The position numbers and the translations under genes are program-made. Of a stretch of 64,000 bases of DNA, positions 46,930 to 57,830 are shown in pieces. Source of the stretch: Sequoia sempervirens (lineage: Eukaryota > Streptophyta > Pinopsida > Cupressales > Cupressaceae); NCBI GenBank assembly GCA_007258455.2, contig VDFB02000001.1:11822754-11886753 (forward strand), read 5' to 3'. Positions within the stretch are counted from its first letter, which is position 1; each line of letters begins with the position of its first letter. Below the pieces are notes generated by a model, which saw only the letters and a program-made list of their open reading frames with translations, was not told the DNA's origin and did not search any database.

Positions 46930-47153
46930 AGCATATACAAGGGTGGGACGGTAACAGGTCCCAACCTCAAAGGCAAGAGTATCGTGTCTAGGGCTAGCCG
47001 ATCGACATTATCGAACCCACGAATGTCAACAAAAGAATCATTAAGAGAAGATGAATCAATATTAATCTTAGGCAATAGATCAATGCTACATACATAACTA
47101 GTGTCAACGAGAGTACGTCTAATGCCGATATTATTAATGTTAACTATAATCAT
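46815..47153 (-). pseudogene. Retroviral-type protease remnant of the nested element
   Basis: IRRTLVDTSYVCSIDLLP keeps the LVD-T position of the aspartic protease active site (Gly replaced). IDIDSS-type sequence, VDIRGFDNVDR and LRLGPVTVPP follow. The same blocks are at 26939-26742 on the minus strand. Confidence 0.65.
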
Positions 47154-47301
47154 TAGAGGATCTGCCTACTTTTGCACTTCTAGAGGAGGGAGTTCCTGTG
47201 GATAGTACGTAATTCAACGAATTTGCACGAATATGAGCTATCAACGCATTAACATCCGTCAGCCTAGCAAAGGCAGGCAAGAGGATTTTATGCAAGGCTT
47301 C

Positions 47302-48141
47302 CTAGAGCATACCTTGATAAACTGAAGTAGACTGAAGCAAGTCCCACGGTGAGATCTTGGTCGGATTAACTCGAAGTTGCTCGACAAGATCGTAATCACT
47401 GGGTGCTTTAGTCATAGGTTTAGGAGCTTGAAAAAGGCTTGGTTTTTTATTCATTCTATTCTCATAAGTATGGGCTACCGCTTTGTAAGAGGAAGCCATA
47501 GAAAGATCAAGAGAATCGCTATCAAATGGGACACTGTCAATAGAACAAATCCTTTTAGGAGGACTAATTGGAGTCAGATAAATGACCAATCTCTTAGGCC
47601 TTTGAGGGGAAGCAAAGACATAGATTACATTTACAAAATCATCACAACTAGTGGAATAATTATTTGAAGAAACATGCTCAACATCTATCTTTGGAGGATC
47701 TAATGCGAGTGGAGCTTCATCATTAATTAATACATCATCTCTAAACGAGAGTGCATTGAAACAAGGATGGGACTTATCATTCACAAATGCAATGTCTCTA
47801 AAAGAGAGTGAATTGGGATAAAGAAGAGATTCACCATTCACTAATGCATCATCTCTAGAAGAGAGTGCATTGAAATGAAGGGTAGATTCATCATTCACAA
47901 ATGCTTCATCTCTATAAGAGAGTGCATTGGAATGAAAAAAGGGTAGAGTGATGTTAAGAAAGGTATCAATTATTTCATCCTCTTGTACCAAAATATCCTT
48001 AGAAGGAATTTCAGGAGAGGGATCGACAAAGAATAATAGAAAAGGAGACAAAAACTCACTTTCACATGCTTGTAAGAGAACTCTTTGAAGCTTTTTAACA
48101 AAGTTGGAAAGAGATAGAAGGAAGAAAGATAGAAAATACAT
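47302..48141 (-). pseudogene. Gag-region reading frame with 19-aa repeats
   Basis: The longest open frame of the element (279 codons, intact from Met to stop). Residues 1-20 are hydrophobic. Residues 72-147 are four tandem 19-residue repeats of the form NALSxRDxAxVNDxSxLxF. A Pro/Lys stretch follows, and the end reads DYDLVEQLRVNPTKISPWDLL, a block known between gag and protease in plant gypsy elements and also present at about 27260-27190. No gag core was recognised. It may be translated; the role of the repeats is unknown. Confidence 0.55.
47701..47928 (-). repeat. Four 57-bp coding repeats
   Basis: In-frame tandem copies encode 19-residue units. On the plus strand each shows the AGAGAGTG.ATTG theme. 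Confidence 0.8.
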
Positions 48142-48475
48142 TTTGAAATAGAGATATAGACACGTCGACTGATCTGGAGCAATTTAAGAGTGATAGAACT
48201 GAGAAAAACCAAAAATCCAGATTTTCGAAATTTTTCAATATTTTCTAGGTTCTAGTAATTTGCATATTTGGAGGTCTTCAGAGCAGAATTTGGGGTCAAA
48301 ATTTGCATGGGTCCCTAAAATTCAGTTGCCCAAGGCCTAGTATTTTAGGGACTGAATTAGTCCTCTTGGAGACCTTTCCAATGGTGTAAACAATTATGAA
48401 TTCTGAGCATCGAGTCAAAAGTTATGACCCCACCAAATTGGGGTAAATAAATTCCTAGTTTTTTTGAAAAATACT

Positions 48476-48500
48476 GTGATTCACGTTGGGTTCACCAAAA
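48476..48500 (-). other. Primer-binding-site candidate of nested element
   Basis: In coding sense TGGTGAACCCAACGTGAA starts three bases after the 5' LTR end. TGG matches a tRNA CCA end; the priming tRNA was not identified. Confidence 0.55.
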
Positions 48501-49618
48501 TGTAGGGAAGGGGGATTCGCTACTCATGAGTCTCTTTATTCTCAAGAGATTCCCAAAGAGCGAACTGCCCTAAACTACCTCAAGGAACAACGGGAGAGTT
48601 CTAGAATCGGAAAGAGCAGGTTACAAAGGTTTTCTGGACAAACTGACAAATTCTTGGCTAAAGGATGACAACGCGGAATAGAACTAAAGAGGATAAAAGA
48701 TAGAAACTTCTCACAACAACCCAAGTAATGAAGCCTCTAGCATGTGAATATCTTCAAAACCTACTTGCATAAGATTTGGAGAAAATGTTGGGGCTGTATA
48801 GGGGTTTGCCTCAATCAAACCCCCGTTTTGGTGTTCCACCTCCATGGACAGCCAAATAGATAGAGAGAAATGAACAAAAGAGTGATAAAAGCAATCCCCG
48901 CTCGAGGAGAAGAACCCGTATCACGAAATAGAAATGCAATAGATAGGGGATGTGTGAAATCCCTGGATGCTTGCGAGCACAAGGTAAGGGAGATATCAAC
49001 TGCAAGGCTTAAGGAAGCCAAGTAAGGAGAGCAAGATAGCTGTAAGAGCCAAGAGTGTTGTAGAGGGCACTATGAGAACGCAAGAGTGCTGTAAAAGCTT
49101 GAGAGCTTGAGGTTGCTGTAACAAACAAACAAACAAGAGAGTTGTGCAAGCAAGAGCAAGATGGGAGACTGTTTCAAAGAGGAGCCAAGAAGGAGAAGAA
49201 GGCCAAATGAGTTGAAAAGACAACTTTTAAAGAGGGAAAAGAAGCTTCCCAAGCGGTTACAAGGAGACTCGAACCGTTACCACCGACAAAAGAGGCTGAC
49301 AAGTGGCAAACATGCTTGGAAAATGTCGTTTGAATGTTAAAATGTCACAGGACGCTAGTGCGGCGCGTGGACGTCTGCGCGGTGTGCTAGTGTCCAGACA
49401 CATCACACTACAAAACGATGAGAACGGGAAAAGCACAAGGTACAATGCAAAGTTGACACGTAAGGGGAGCTGCTGAAAAGGGATTTTGAGCATCCTGAGA
49501 GGGGAAAAGGCTGATGCATGGGCTAAAATGAGCCTACACAAATGCTAGGGGTGTGGACACTAAAGCAGATACAAAAATGCATGTGAAATTGCAAGGGGTG
49601 CAATTTTATGACATTACA
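48501..49618 (-). repeat. 5' LTR of nested element (1,118 bp)
   Basis: Pairs with 43189-44480 but lacks about 175-180 bases that the other LTR has at about 43370-43548. The missing part is bounded by ATAG repeats. Confidence 0.92.
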
Positions 49619-50226
49619 TCCTTCTTATGTCTTCATTGAGAAGAATCCCAACAATATCATTGAATTTTAATATGCTTTCTTTCTTACCAGATATTGAGTT
49701 GCTAACAACCATAACAACTCTTTCCCAACTATCAGGTAAAGAATACAACAAGAAAATAGTTTTGATCTCATCATCTAAACTGAAGCTTTTTGAAATTAAT
49801 TGACTAATTGAAGTGTTGGATTTGAGACATTACCGCCTTCCTTCATTTTCTAATTATACAGTTTTTTCATTAGAAATACCTTGTGAGATACAAGACCATC
49901 TCATACTTGTTTGATAAACAATCCCATAATCCTTTCGTTGTTTTCTCTCTAGCAAGACATTGTTGGATGATGAGAGAATAATTGTAGCCACCGCCTTTCA
50001 ATCCAATTTTTCCCAATCTTCATCTGACATTCAAGCTTGTTTTTTCAATTTTCTTTCCAGCATGATCGAAAGATCTCTTTAGATTAATGGAGCTTCTGAT
50101 TGCAACTTCCACATTCCGAAGCTTTGACCTGAGAATTTTTCAATTCTTTATTTAAATTTTATTTGCCTCCATTTCCTCTTGTTTGAAGTGGTTTTCTCAA
50201 AATCTCTTCAGTTCTCTGATATCAAT
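49619..50226 (-). pseudogene. Copia gag body and primer-binding site, 5' of the nested insertion
   Basis: The first five bases are the right TSD copy. The minus strand carries gag sequence of the copia element, broken by stops. Next to the 5' LTR, TTGATATCAGAG (near 50216-50226) is a degraded initiator-Met primer-binding site. Removing the nested insertion and one TSD copy makes the two gag halves contiguous. Confidence 0.65.
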
Positions 50227-50529
50227 TGTTAAGAAAAATAGGGCAGAATGGAGCAATATAAACCTGAAGCAAGTTAAACTGAGACAAAACATCAAACACA
50301 GAGAATGAAATCTCGTGGTCCACCAATCAATTGGCTACATCCAAGGGAAAAAGCGGGTGTTTTTTTATTCCTATATGATAACAGCAGCAATACATAAAGT
50401 TTTGTAATGCATCTTTAATGTCTCTTCAATTATTTACCGGTCAATGAAGATGAAGGGAGAGAGGGAAAAAGAAGAGACGTAAAGACAAAAGGAATGTGAA
50501 GATAAACGGTCAGACTTCACAACCAAACA
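50227..50529 (-). repeat. Copia 5' LTR (303 bp)
   Basis: Aligns along its length with 39533-39844. It ends AACCAAACA on the plus strand, as the other LTR does. Confidence 0.88.
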
Positions 50530-52249
50530 TAACATTCATCAAACAAGTTTCCCAGCACTCAAAATTTTACAGAAGTTGTAGATTAGAAGATCTGAGTCAG
50601 CCAAGATAGCAATATAAGTTTTGTAAATAAGACATTAAAATAGGTAAATCGGAATAGTAGGTTCTTGCATCTAGAGTGCAATTTCATAGTTAGAAGCCAT
50701 GGGTAATATATGGTTATAATCCTAGTTTTGGGATTGCTCACCAGGCCCAGGCCCATTTTGGGTTTGGAATTGACAACTTAAAAAACTGTATTTCAAGATA
50801 AATTGGATTTTTCTGATTTCCAATTCATAAGAACAATAACATATGAATCCAAATTGCAAATCCTCTCAAAATTCTGGAACAAGCTGCAAACTTCTAAATT
50901 TTAATGGGCTAGTTGTTGTGTCACACCTAGTAGATACCCAATGAGAGAATTTGATCATGACTCAATGAATTTGAGAACATTTATAGATTAATCATTAAAC
51001 ATATTGCTGATGTTTAAAACTTTAAAGCAGCTGCTTCTAATAAACTGAATGCTTCAAGATGACTGTTTCAAGTTTTAGACTTTAGGGTTCTTAATAGCTT
51101 TTTAATTTTTAATTTTAAAATCAAGGTGGGCCTGAAACTGATTGAGTCTCGGACAAGTTCTACAATAAAGAAAAAATGCAGAAATGTAAAAGGCTCTGCA
51201 TGATACTGTCTAACTCACAACTTGATTGAGTCGAGGCAGCAAACCTTGCTGCTGCTCGCTCAGCTTGAAAGTTTGCACGTCTACCACAGATGTACATAGT
51301 CTTAAAATTATATTTTTAAGCATGGTACAATTTTCATAGCTAATGTCTCAATTACTATACTGATTATGCAATCTATTTACGCTTTTTTCATATCCCATGG
51401 CAGGATTCATACACGTAATGCAGTATCACAAGCATCTAAAAGTGAGTCTTTTTTTTTTCTGTTATGAAAATGTACCAGTGGCTAACTTCAAGATTGTAAT
51501 AATGGAGGATTAACTTTCCTACAACAAAATATTGGGAAATCACTGTCTCAGGGAATAGTTTTGGACAAATTGGAGAGAGGAAATGATGTAGGCTTTTGAC
51601 ACTGATGAAATTGACATATGTTTATCTGATGTATCACCATAAGTCTGCATTTATAGAAATTTTGATTATAAATACAATGCTCACCGGAAAGAATTGTAGA
51701 CATTGAATCATGTTCCTAATGCTAGTCAGGATTCAAAATCCGTTGGACACTCTAATGTATGAAACGATCATTCAATTATGTTGTCATGAATATATTTAAA
51801 CCTTCTAGTGGGCATGATAATCAAACAATAGAATCATGATTATTTACTTTTGGATGGATGGGTGACTTCACACACTCAGAGACACACGTCATCTTAAATC
51901 ACTAAATGGCCATCATGTTTTGTAATGCATCTTTAATGGCCAAACTCGCCTCTGCTTGCCCCTGCATATGCTTGTCTTCATTTTTACTCGAATATAATGT
52001 CCCTAGTCTGATTTTTATGAACTAATTGTTTTTTTGTATTTTACTGATTTTGAAACTCACAACAACATCAAACTGAACTAAATAATATTAAAAAGAGATG
52101 CAACTGAAAGATAGTTGAAATAGTGGTACAACTGCCACATTCTTAATTAAATTTGTAGCCATCACCCAATTGAGCTTGCAGTTTGGTATGACTAGCAAGA
52201 TGATAGTATTTTATGTAATAATATCTACTATAAATCTGAAACTCACCTG
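50530..52249. other. No gene seen
   Basis: Sequence of mixed composition that looks less repetitive than its surroundings. It was next to the mTERF 3' flank before the copia insertion. A 20-base piece near 51919 (TTTTGTAATGCATCTTTAAT) also occurs in the copia LTR. Confidence 0.4.
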
Positions 52250-53790
52250 TTAATTAAAATATCATATCAAATTGAAATATTTATTTAAAACCCCACACAA
52301 CCAAATAATTGAAATTGGAAAAACCTTGCAACTAACACACACAATGATAATACTTAGATGAAATTATTCAAATGAATAGATGGTTTTCGTCTTCAAATCT
52401 ATTTGTTGTCATAGGGTTGTTGTCTTCGGTAGAAAAGATGAACAATGTTCAATCTTATCAAGAGAGATGAATTTGATAATATGAAAAATGGTAACTCTGT
52501 CTATTCCTCAACTCATACTTAAATAAGTTTTTTGAATAAAAATAATATTATTTTCTTTTTATCTCTTTTTCCCTCCAAACTTGATTTTTGAGAAGTGACT
52601 AGAAGAACCTTTATAAAGTACACTACTTTTTGGATCTCATTTCTAACACCACTTTTGGCTCTTTTACAACAACCTTTTCAATAATTGAACATAAGTTGTC
52701 TTTTTATGAATATAATAAATTGCTTTTTGACAACTTAAGGTACATTATTAAATTATTTCTTTTGCACCACCCCATTACCCTTTGGGAAAATAAATAATTA
52801 ACTAAGGGTTTTTTCATTAACTTTGCTTAAAAAATGGGGACATGATAGTCCACCCTTCTTGCAATTGTTTGTCCTCAAGTAATGTTGATTCAACTATTTT
52901 AATTGAAACTTTTTAGAAATTAATCTTGATTTGGGTGAAACTTATTTATTTATTTATTTTATTTAATTACTTATAGGAATATTCCAAAAGAATCTTTACA
53001 AGTTTTCTATTTTATATGAATATTCTTACATATGTGTGAAAATTACTCGTTTTTATAATTTTTTTGGAAGAATATTAAAGTTTAAGTGTAGGCTCCTTTT
53101 TATGAGGATCTTGACACTTTGCATGTACATAGGATGAAAAATGTCATGCATAGACATGAGAGTTATGCAACTCCTTTCTCACCTCTATTTATTTGAGGTG
53201 TTGCTTTCCTTCACATAAAACATTCTATGCTTGAGCCTTCTCTCTCCTCTCTTTGTAATCTCTTTTAAGTTGTATGCCATCTTCATAATATTGAAGGTTT
53301 TTTCTTTGCTTTTCCCCTTTACAAAATTTTGTCTTTTCTTAGATATGTGGTGTGTATGCTCTTGGTTTTTTATCTTGATGGTAATATTCTCCTTCAAATA
53401 ATTGCTTTTTTGGATTAGTACTTTCCATTTATTTAATTTATAATTGCTTTCATGGTATTAAAATAAGATGCTATGATCTGAGTGAACATCGTTGAAGGTC
53501 TACAATCTCTTTGGAGCACTCACCTTAAAAACACTATTGAAAGAAGAAGACAAATCTCTATCTCTAATAAGGCTTTTACCATAATCTTGCAATAAATTTT
53601 TTATATATATTCTACAATTTCAATTTTAAAAAAAAAAACATGTAGCCTTGTTTTTAGTAGAAATTTTAAACGTAAAACTATCTTTCAATAACAAATTTTA
53701 AAACATTCAACAAAGTTATAAAATTTGCATAATTTTTTAAATCTATATTATATACATTTAAAAGTTTCTTTTTTCGAAATAAACAAACTT
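52250..53790 (-). mobile_element. Probable 3' end of a decayed gypsy-type element
   Basis: In minus-strand sense CTTGAGGACAAACAATTG is followed by GCAAGAAGGGTGGAC and then TATCATGTCCCCATTT. The element at the right edge has GAGGACAAGCAATCTTTGGG followed by TGTAATGTCCCCATTT at the same place. The LTR would run leftward from 52847. Neither its other end nor pol domains were found. Confidence 0.4.
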
Positions 53791-53797
53791 GTAGATA

Positions 53798-54650
53798 GGC
53801 CCCCTACTTGTAGAGTCTTTGAATCCTCCACAAAGTTAAGCAGTTTATTCATAATTTGAAGAAGCGTAGTTTCATTGACATCCAAATTGCCAATATAATG
53901 AGGAATAACCCCTCAATACACAACTTTTCAGAAAGAATGTTGGAACCCAAGATCAAGCTTATGGAAGAATTTGGTTTTGAGGGTCAAACTTTGATGGATT
54001 TTTTGATGCTCAAACCACACATCTTGAGTCTTAGCTTTGAGAAAGGCCTTATTCCCAAGATGATGTTTTTGAAGAGCAAATTTGAGCCCCAGGACATGCT
54101 CATTAAAGTCATGTTAAGAGCACCACTACTTGTCGGTTATAACCCGGAGAAGACCTTGAAGCCCTCACTTGCTTTTTGGGAGGGTTTTGGTTTAAGCAGG
54201 GTGGAACTCTCTAAATTCTTATAGATGTATCCACATGTACTGTCACACGCTTCTCTAACGCTTGCAAAAGTTGTTCTCATTCAAAACATTGGCCTTGACA
54301 AAGGAAGCAAAATGTTCAAATATATTTTATGTACAGTGACTGTTTGTCGCATGGAAATATAGAGATTAGGATAGAGAATTTAAAATCTTGGGGTCTCTCG
54401 GTTGAGGAAATTTGGTGAGTATTTAGAGTTGCTCCTCTAGTCTTATATTTCTCCAAGGAAAATATTAGTGAGAAGATGAACTTTGTAGTTAATCATTTGG
54501 AGGTCCTTGCAAATTCTATTGTGAAGCACCCTTGTTGCAAAGGAGTGTTGAATAGCATATGTGGCCCAGGTTTCTAGTTGAGAGAAAAATCAAGTCCACC
54601 ATTGACCTTGATCTTTCTATTTTTAGGGTATTACGGATGATAGAGGAAAG
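53798..54650 (+). pseudogene. mTERF pseudogene, truncated at both ends
   Basis: It aligns with the intact gene from about codon 68 (APYLQ) to about codon 353. It is open for 122 codons (53856-54224), then a stop replaces an Arg codon. A one-base deletion lies near 54355, a TGA replaces an Arg codon near 54415, and four bases are lost near 54530. Very many differences are C to T or G to A, often at CpG sites of the intact gene. The transit-peptide part is absent, and the 3' part gives way to a copia LTR end. The parent gene is intronless, so retroposition cannot be told from DNA duplication. Confidence 0.9.
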
Positions 54651-54760
54651 TTTATTTATGTTTAAATTTCTATTACTGTTGAAAAAATCTATAAAGTTTT
54701 GCATTATCCTCTTCTCAAGATTAGTGTAAGAAGTTGTTTTGCTACCTTAGCTTCCTTTCA
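54650..54760 (+). repeat. 111-bp terminal fragment of a copia LTR
   Basis: Matches the last part of the LTRs at 2098-2753, 17329-17907 and 21245-21862 (CTCAAGATTAGTGTA.GAAGT and TTAGCTTCCTT) and ends CTTCCTTTCA. No coding copia sequence adjoins. Confidence 0.8.
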
Positions 54761-56526
54761 CCTTTTCCCTTTCATTGGAGATCCTAAAACCTTTCCCAAA
54801 GAGCTTCTACCTCTTCTCAGGGAGGTATATGTTGAGTAGTTTTAGGCATGATAATGCACCACACTAATCAACAATCAAAAGGTCTTAAACTAGGATGAAC
54901 AAGGTTGCTAGGGAGTCCTCTAAATACCTCAAGGGTACATGAGGCCCAATCCATAAGTGAAAGGGAATAATGCCAAACGGCCAGGAGGAGAGGGTAACCC
55001 ACTCCTACTTTCATTTCTCCAAGTTATAAAGTTCTTGGAGATTGCCTAGATTGACAAGATTTCACTTCCAAGAGAGGTGTATTTCGATTCACCTTCCACT
55101 CTTTATACTTCGTCAAAACATGGGATTTGAGGTCATCCCTTGGGGTGATGAAATCCCCAAGTAGGCCTCCTAAAAGGAACAATCCAAGTGTTTTTGGTCA
55201 CCCAAGATTGCATGTAGCATAATGTGAGAGCAAAGACACATTGGGTTCCTTGGGATAACAATGAAAAAATAAAAGAAAAGAGTAGGTGATGTTTTTGATC
55301 ATCAAGATTACACAAAAGCACAAGAGGAAAGCATACACACCACTCACCCAAAGACACAACAAAGTTTATTAACCTTAAGAAAAGAACTATGCCTAGATTA
55401 GTAGAAAAAAGAAAGCCTCGTGAAAATGAATTTGGAAGAAAGATGTTATTAGTTTCATGATTTTTACCTTTGACAAGCAATTTAAAGCTGCACAACAAGG
55501 GGTTAGATAAAAAAGGATCAAAGAAAATGATTGTTAGCATTGAGGTAACCACTAAAAATTAGAACCTTTTTGTGATGTGGTTTGGTGCACTCACCCTAAC
55601 AATAGGAGGGTTGTGAGGGAACAAAAAACTTAAATATGAAATTGATACATAAGCATAGCTCTATGAAACACAGGCATTGCAAGACCAAATAAAGGAACCT
55701 TTTAAAAGAACATAAGTGTTGAAACACATAAAAAAAAAGAAAATATACCTATGCAAAGGCGCAACTTTGTCAAGCAAAAGTGCAACAAATCAGAAAAGAG
55801 GTGTAGAAAGTCAAAACAAAGGCGCTAAAAGTAGAATTGTAAGTGCCACTTTGTAAGATGTAGGAGCTAAAATTCAAAACGTAGGTGCAACTTTCTGAAA
55901 CATAGGCATGGTTCTATGCAGTGTAGGCATAACTTTATTTGAGATCCTAAAAAACTTGCAAAATAGAGGTATAACCCTAGAGGAAACACAAAAACCCACA
56001 ACTATAGATTATCAAAAGACCATAAAAATCCAAAATAATCATGTAAACAATAGATTAGAAGAAAAAACCTAAAGAGTACTAAAGAAAAACTCTAAAGAAC
56101 AACTAAAGATTGCAATTTTTGAAACCCTAGGAAAGCCCTAATATGTGCAAAAAATAAAATAGAGAATCCATAAAAAAAGTGTTAGGGAACAAAAATATGC
56201 ACTAAAAAACACAAATATGTTAGAAATAAAAGCATAACTCTAAAGAACAACTATCTAAAACATAGGCACCACTCTAAGAAATGTAGGTGTTTTTTTGTGA
56301 AATGCAAGTGCTTTTTTATGAAACACTAGTGCCTTTATGTGAAACTCAAGGACCTTTCTATGAAACAAAAACACCTTTCTATGAAATGCAAGCTCGCCTT
56401 TTTGTGAAACACAAGTGCCAACTCACAATCAAAAGCATTGAGATGGAACCTACAACCATCAACTAAACAAAAACTCACAAAAAGAAGTCAAAATAGAGAT
56501 GTGGGTCCCTTTGGGTGTGCCAAAAT
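54761..56526 (-). mobile_element. Interior (leader) of a minus-strand LTR element without recognised coding
   Basis: At its right border, in minus sense, TTTTGGCACACCCAAAGG follows the LTR-like repeat as a primer-binding site would. The interior has imperfect short repeats with AAACATAGGC and GGCGCAAC themes and no enzyme domain. A 139-codon minus frame (55552-55133) lacks any motif. Confidence 0.4.
56296..56419 (+). repeat. Minisatellite of about 21-bp units
   Basis: About six units of the form TGAAACACAAGTGCCTTTCTA with 21-23-bp spacing and many substitutions. Confidence 0.75.
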
Positions 56527-57266
56527 AAGGGTATAAAATGCAATAAGTAAAAACAACACAATAGAAATTCATAAAACACACAAAGCTATACCTCATGCGC
56601 CTTCAAACTCCATGATTGAGCTAAAAAGGTTGCACCCTAAGCCTATTGATTTGTTCTAAATAGATGGAATTCAGATTGATTATACAAGTAGCATGATGGT
56701 ATGATCAAGATGATTGAGTACAAAAATGGGTAGCATAACAATATCATAAAAGTTGATGCTCAAGTGGGATGAGAGGTCTCTCATTTATAGAATTTCCATG
56801 AGATAAATTGAGGGCCAAGATGCATTGGTTGATGGATGACTAGGATTAATTGAGGATTAGGTCTTGGCTCAAAGTTGTAGCCATGTGAAAAGTGTCACAT
56901 GAGGGATAATGGCTAAGTTTGGGATTAGGATTCAGGCAACATTCTATGTGAATGACTAGGATTAAGAGGTGTAGTATGAAATGGAGGGATGAGATGGAAA
57001 GTTTGATTTTTGGGAAGTGTTTAGGTTTACTGAATCTTGACAAGGAGTTAGACATGTGAGAGGGACACTTATCACATGATGGAAATTTTAAATTGCAATC
57101 CATGTGAACAAGTTTAAGGTCTAAGATTAAATGGACAAGAATAAAGTTGAATGTCAAATTAACTAAATAAATAATAGTTTATTTAATTAATGGGATTGAG
57201 TGAAAGGTAAATAAAATAAATAAATAATATTTATTTAATTAAAGGTTAGGATAAAATGGGGGAAAG
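56527..57266 (-). repeat. LTR-like repeat, copy 2 (partner at 32530-33330)
   Basis: Same orientation and order as copy 1. AT-rich hairpins (TTTATTTAATTAA themes) lie at its right end in both. The neighbouring primer-binding-site-like sequence supports an LTR on the minus strand. Confidence 0.6.
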
Positions 57267-57354
57267 TGTAATGCTACTTTTCGCCACTGGCTATTTGAGT
57301 AACAACAATGAACTTAATATAACAAATATTAGAGTTAATATAATTTATAATATG

Positions 57355-57645
57355 CAATATTATCAAAATAGATGTGAATAATTAATGTAAGCTACAAATA
57401 TGTGACAATTAAATAATCAACATAGTAAATGGAATAACACCTTCACATAGATTAATCAAATTAACACCAAATCATATAAGACTATATTCCCAATATTATC
57501 AAAATAAATGTGAATAATTAATATAAGCTACAAATATGTTCAATTAAATAATCAACATAGTAAATGGAATAACACCTCCACATAGATTAATCAAATTAAC
57601 ACCAAATCATATAAGACAATATTCCCAATATTATCAAATCAATGG
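57355..57645 (+). repeat. Tandem repeat, about 136-bp period
   Basis: CAATATTATCAAA recurs at 57355, 57491 and 57626. The two full units also share CAACATAGTAAATGGAATAA and CACCAAATCATATAAGAC with few differences; the third is a stub. Confidence 0.9.
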
Positions 57646-57736
57646 TTCTCAATACTTATCTTAATGTCAAGGAAAAGTAGATATCCAACACTAAAAGGAA
57701 TGGTTATGGACCTAGGTTGTTTCCCAACACAAACAC

Positions 57737-57830
57737 CCCTGGAGGAACCGATTCTTACATAGAACCTGTCTGCCTTCACAACATAAACCGGTTCTTACAC
57801 AGAACCCAACATGCCTTCACGACATAAACA
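57737..57830 (+). repeat. Two-copy repeat of about 45 bp
   Basis: GATTCTTACATAGAACC with GCCTTCACAACATAAAC is followed by GGTTCTTACACAGAACC with GCCTTCACGACATAAAC. Confidence 0.75.

Larger units (their letters stand above)
43189..49618 (-). mobile_element. Complete nested LTR element encoding only gag/protease-type sequence
   Basis: Two LTRs (43189-44480 and 48501-49618) with TG...CA ends, a perfect TCCTT target duplication, a primer-binding-site candidate next to the 5' LTR and a G-rich polypurine tract next to the 3' LTR define an unbroken insertion of 6,430 bp in the gag of a copia element. The 4-kb interior has coding remnants (48141-45721) of gypsy gag/protease type and no RT, RNase H or integrase. 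It must have been mobilised by another element's enzymes. The LTRs differ by roughly 9 percent in the first 177 aligned bases (hand count), so the insertion is not recent. Confidence 0.9.
39533..50529 (-). mobile_element. Copia retrotransposon (minus strand), split by a nested LTR element
   Basis: In coding sense the 5' LTR is 50227-50529 and the 3' LTR 39533-39844. Between them come gag (50226-49624), then, after a 6.4-kb insertion, the zinc knuckle, protease, gag-pre-integrase, integrase, RT and RNase H down to 39845. Without the insertion the element would be about 4.6 kb, normal for copia. The flanks TAATG (39528-39532) and TAACA (50530-50534) agree at three of five positions, perhaps an eroded TSD. 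Stops and shifts make it inactive. Confidence 0.9.

Noticed and set aside
55133..55552. Minus-strand frame of 139 codons, Phe/Leu-rich
   Set aside because: Low-complexity T-rich coding text, no motif, inside a leader-like region; not enough to call a gene.
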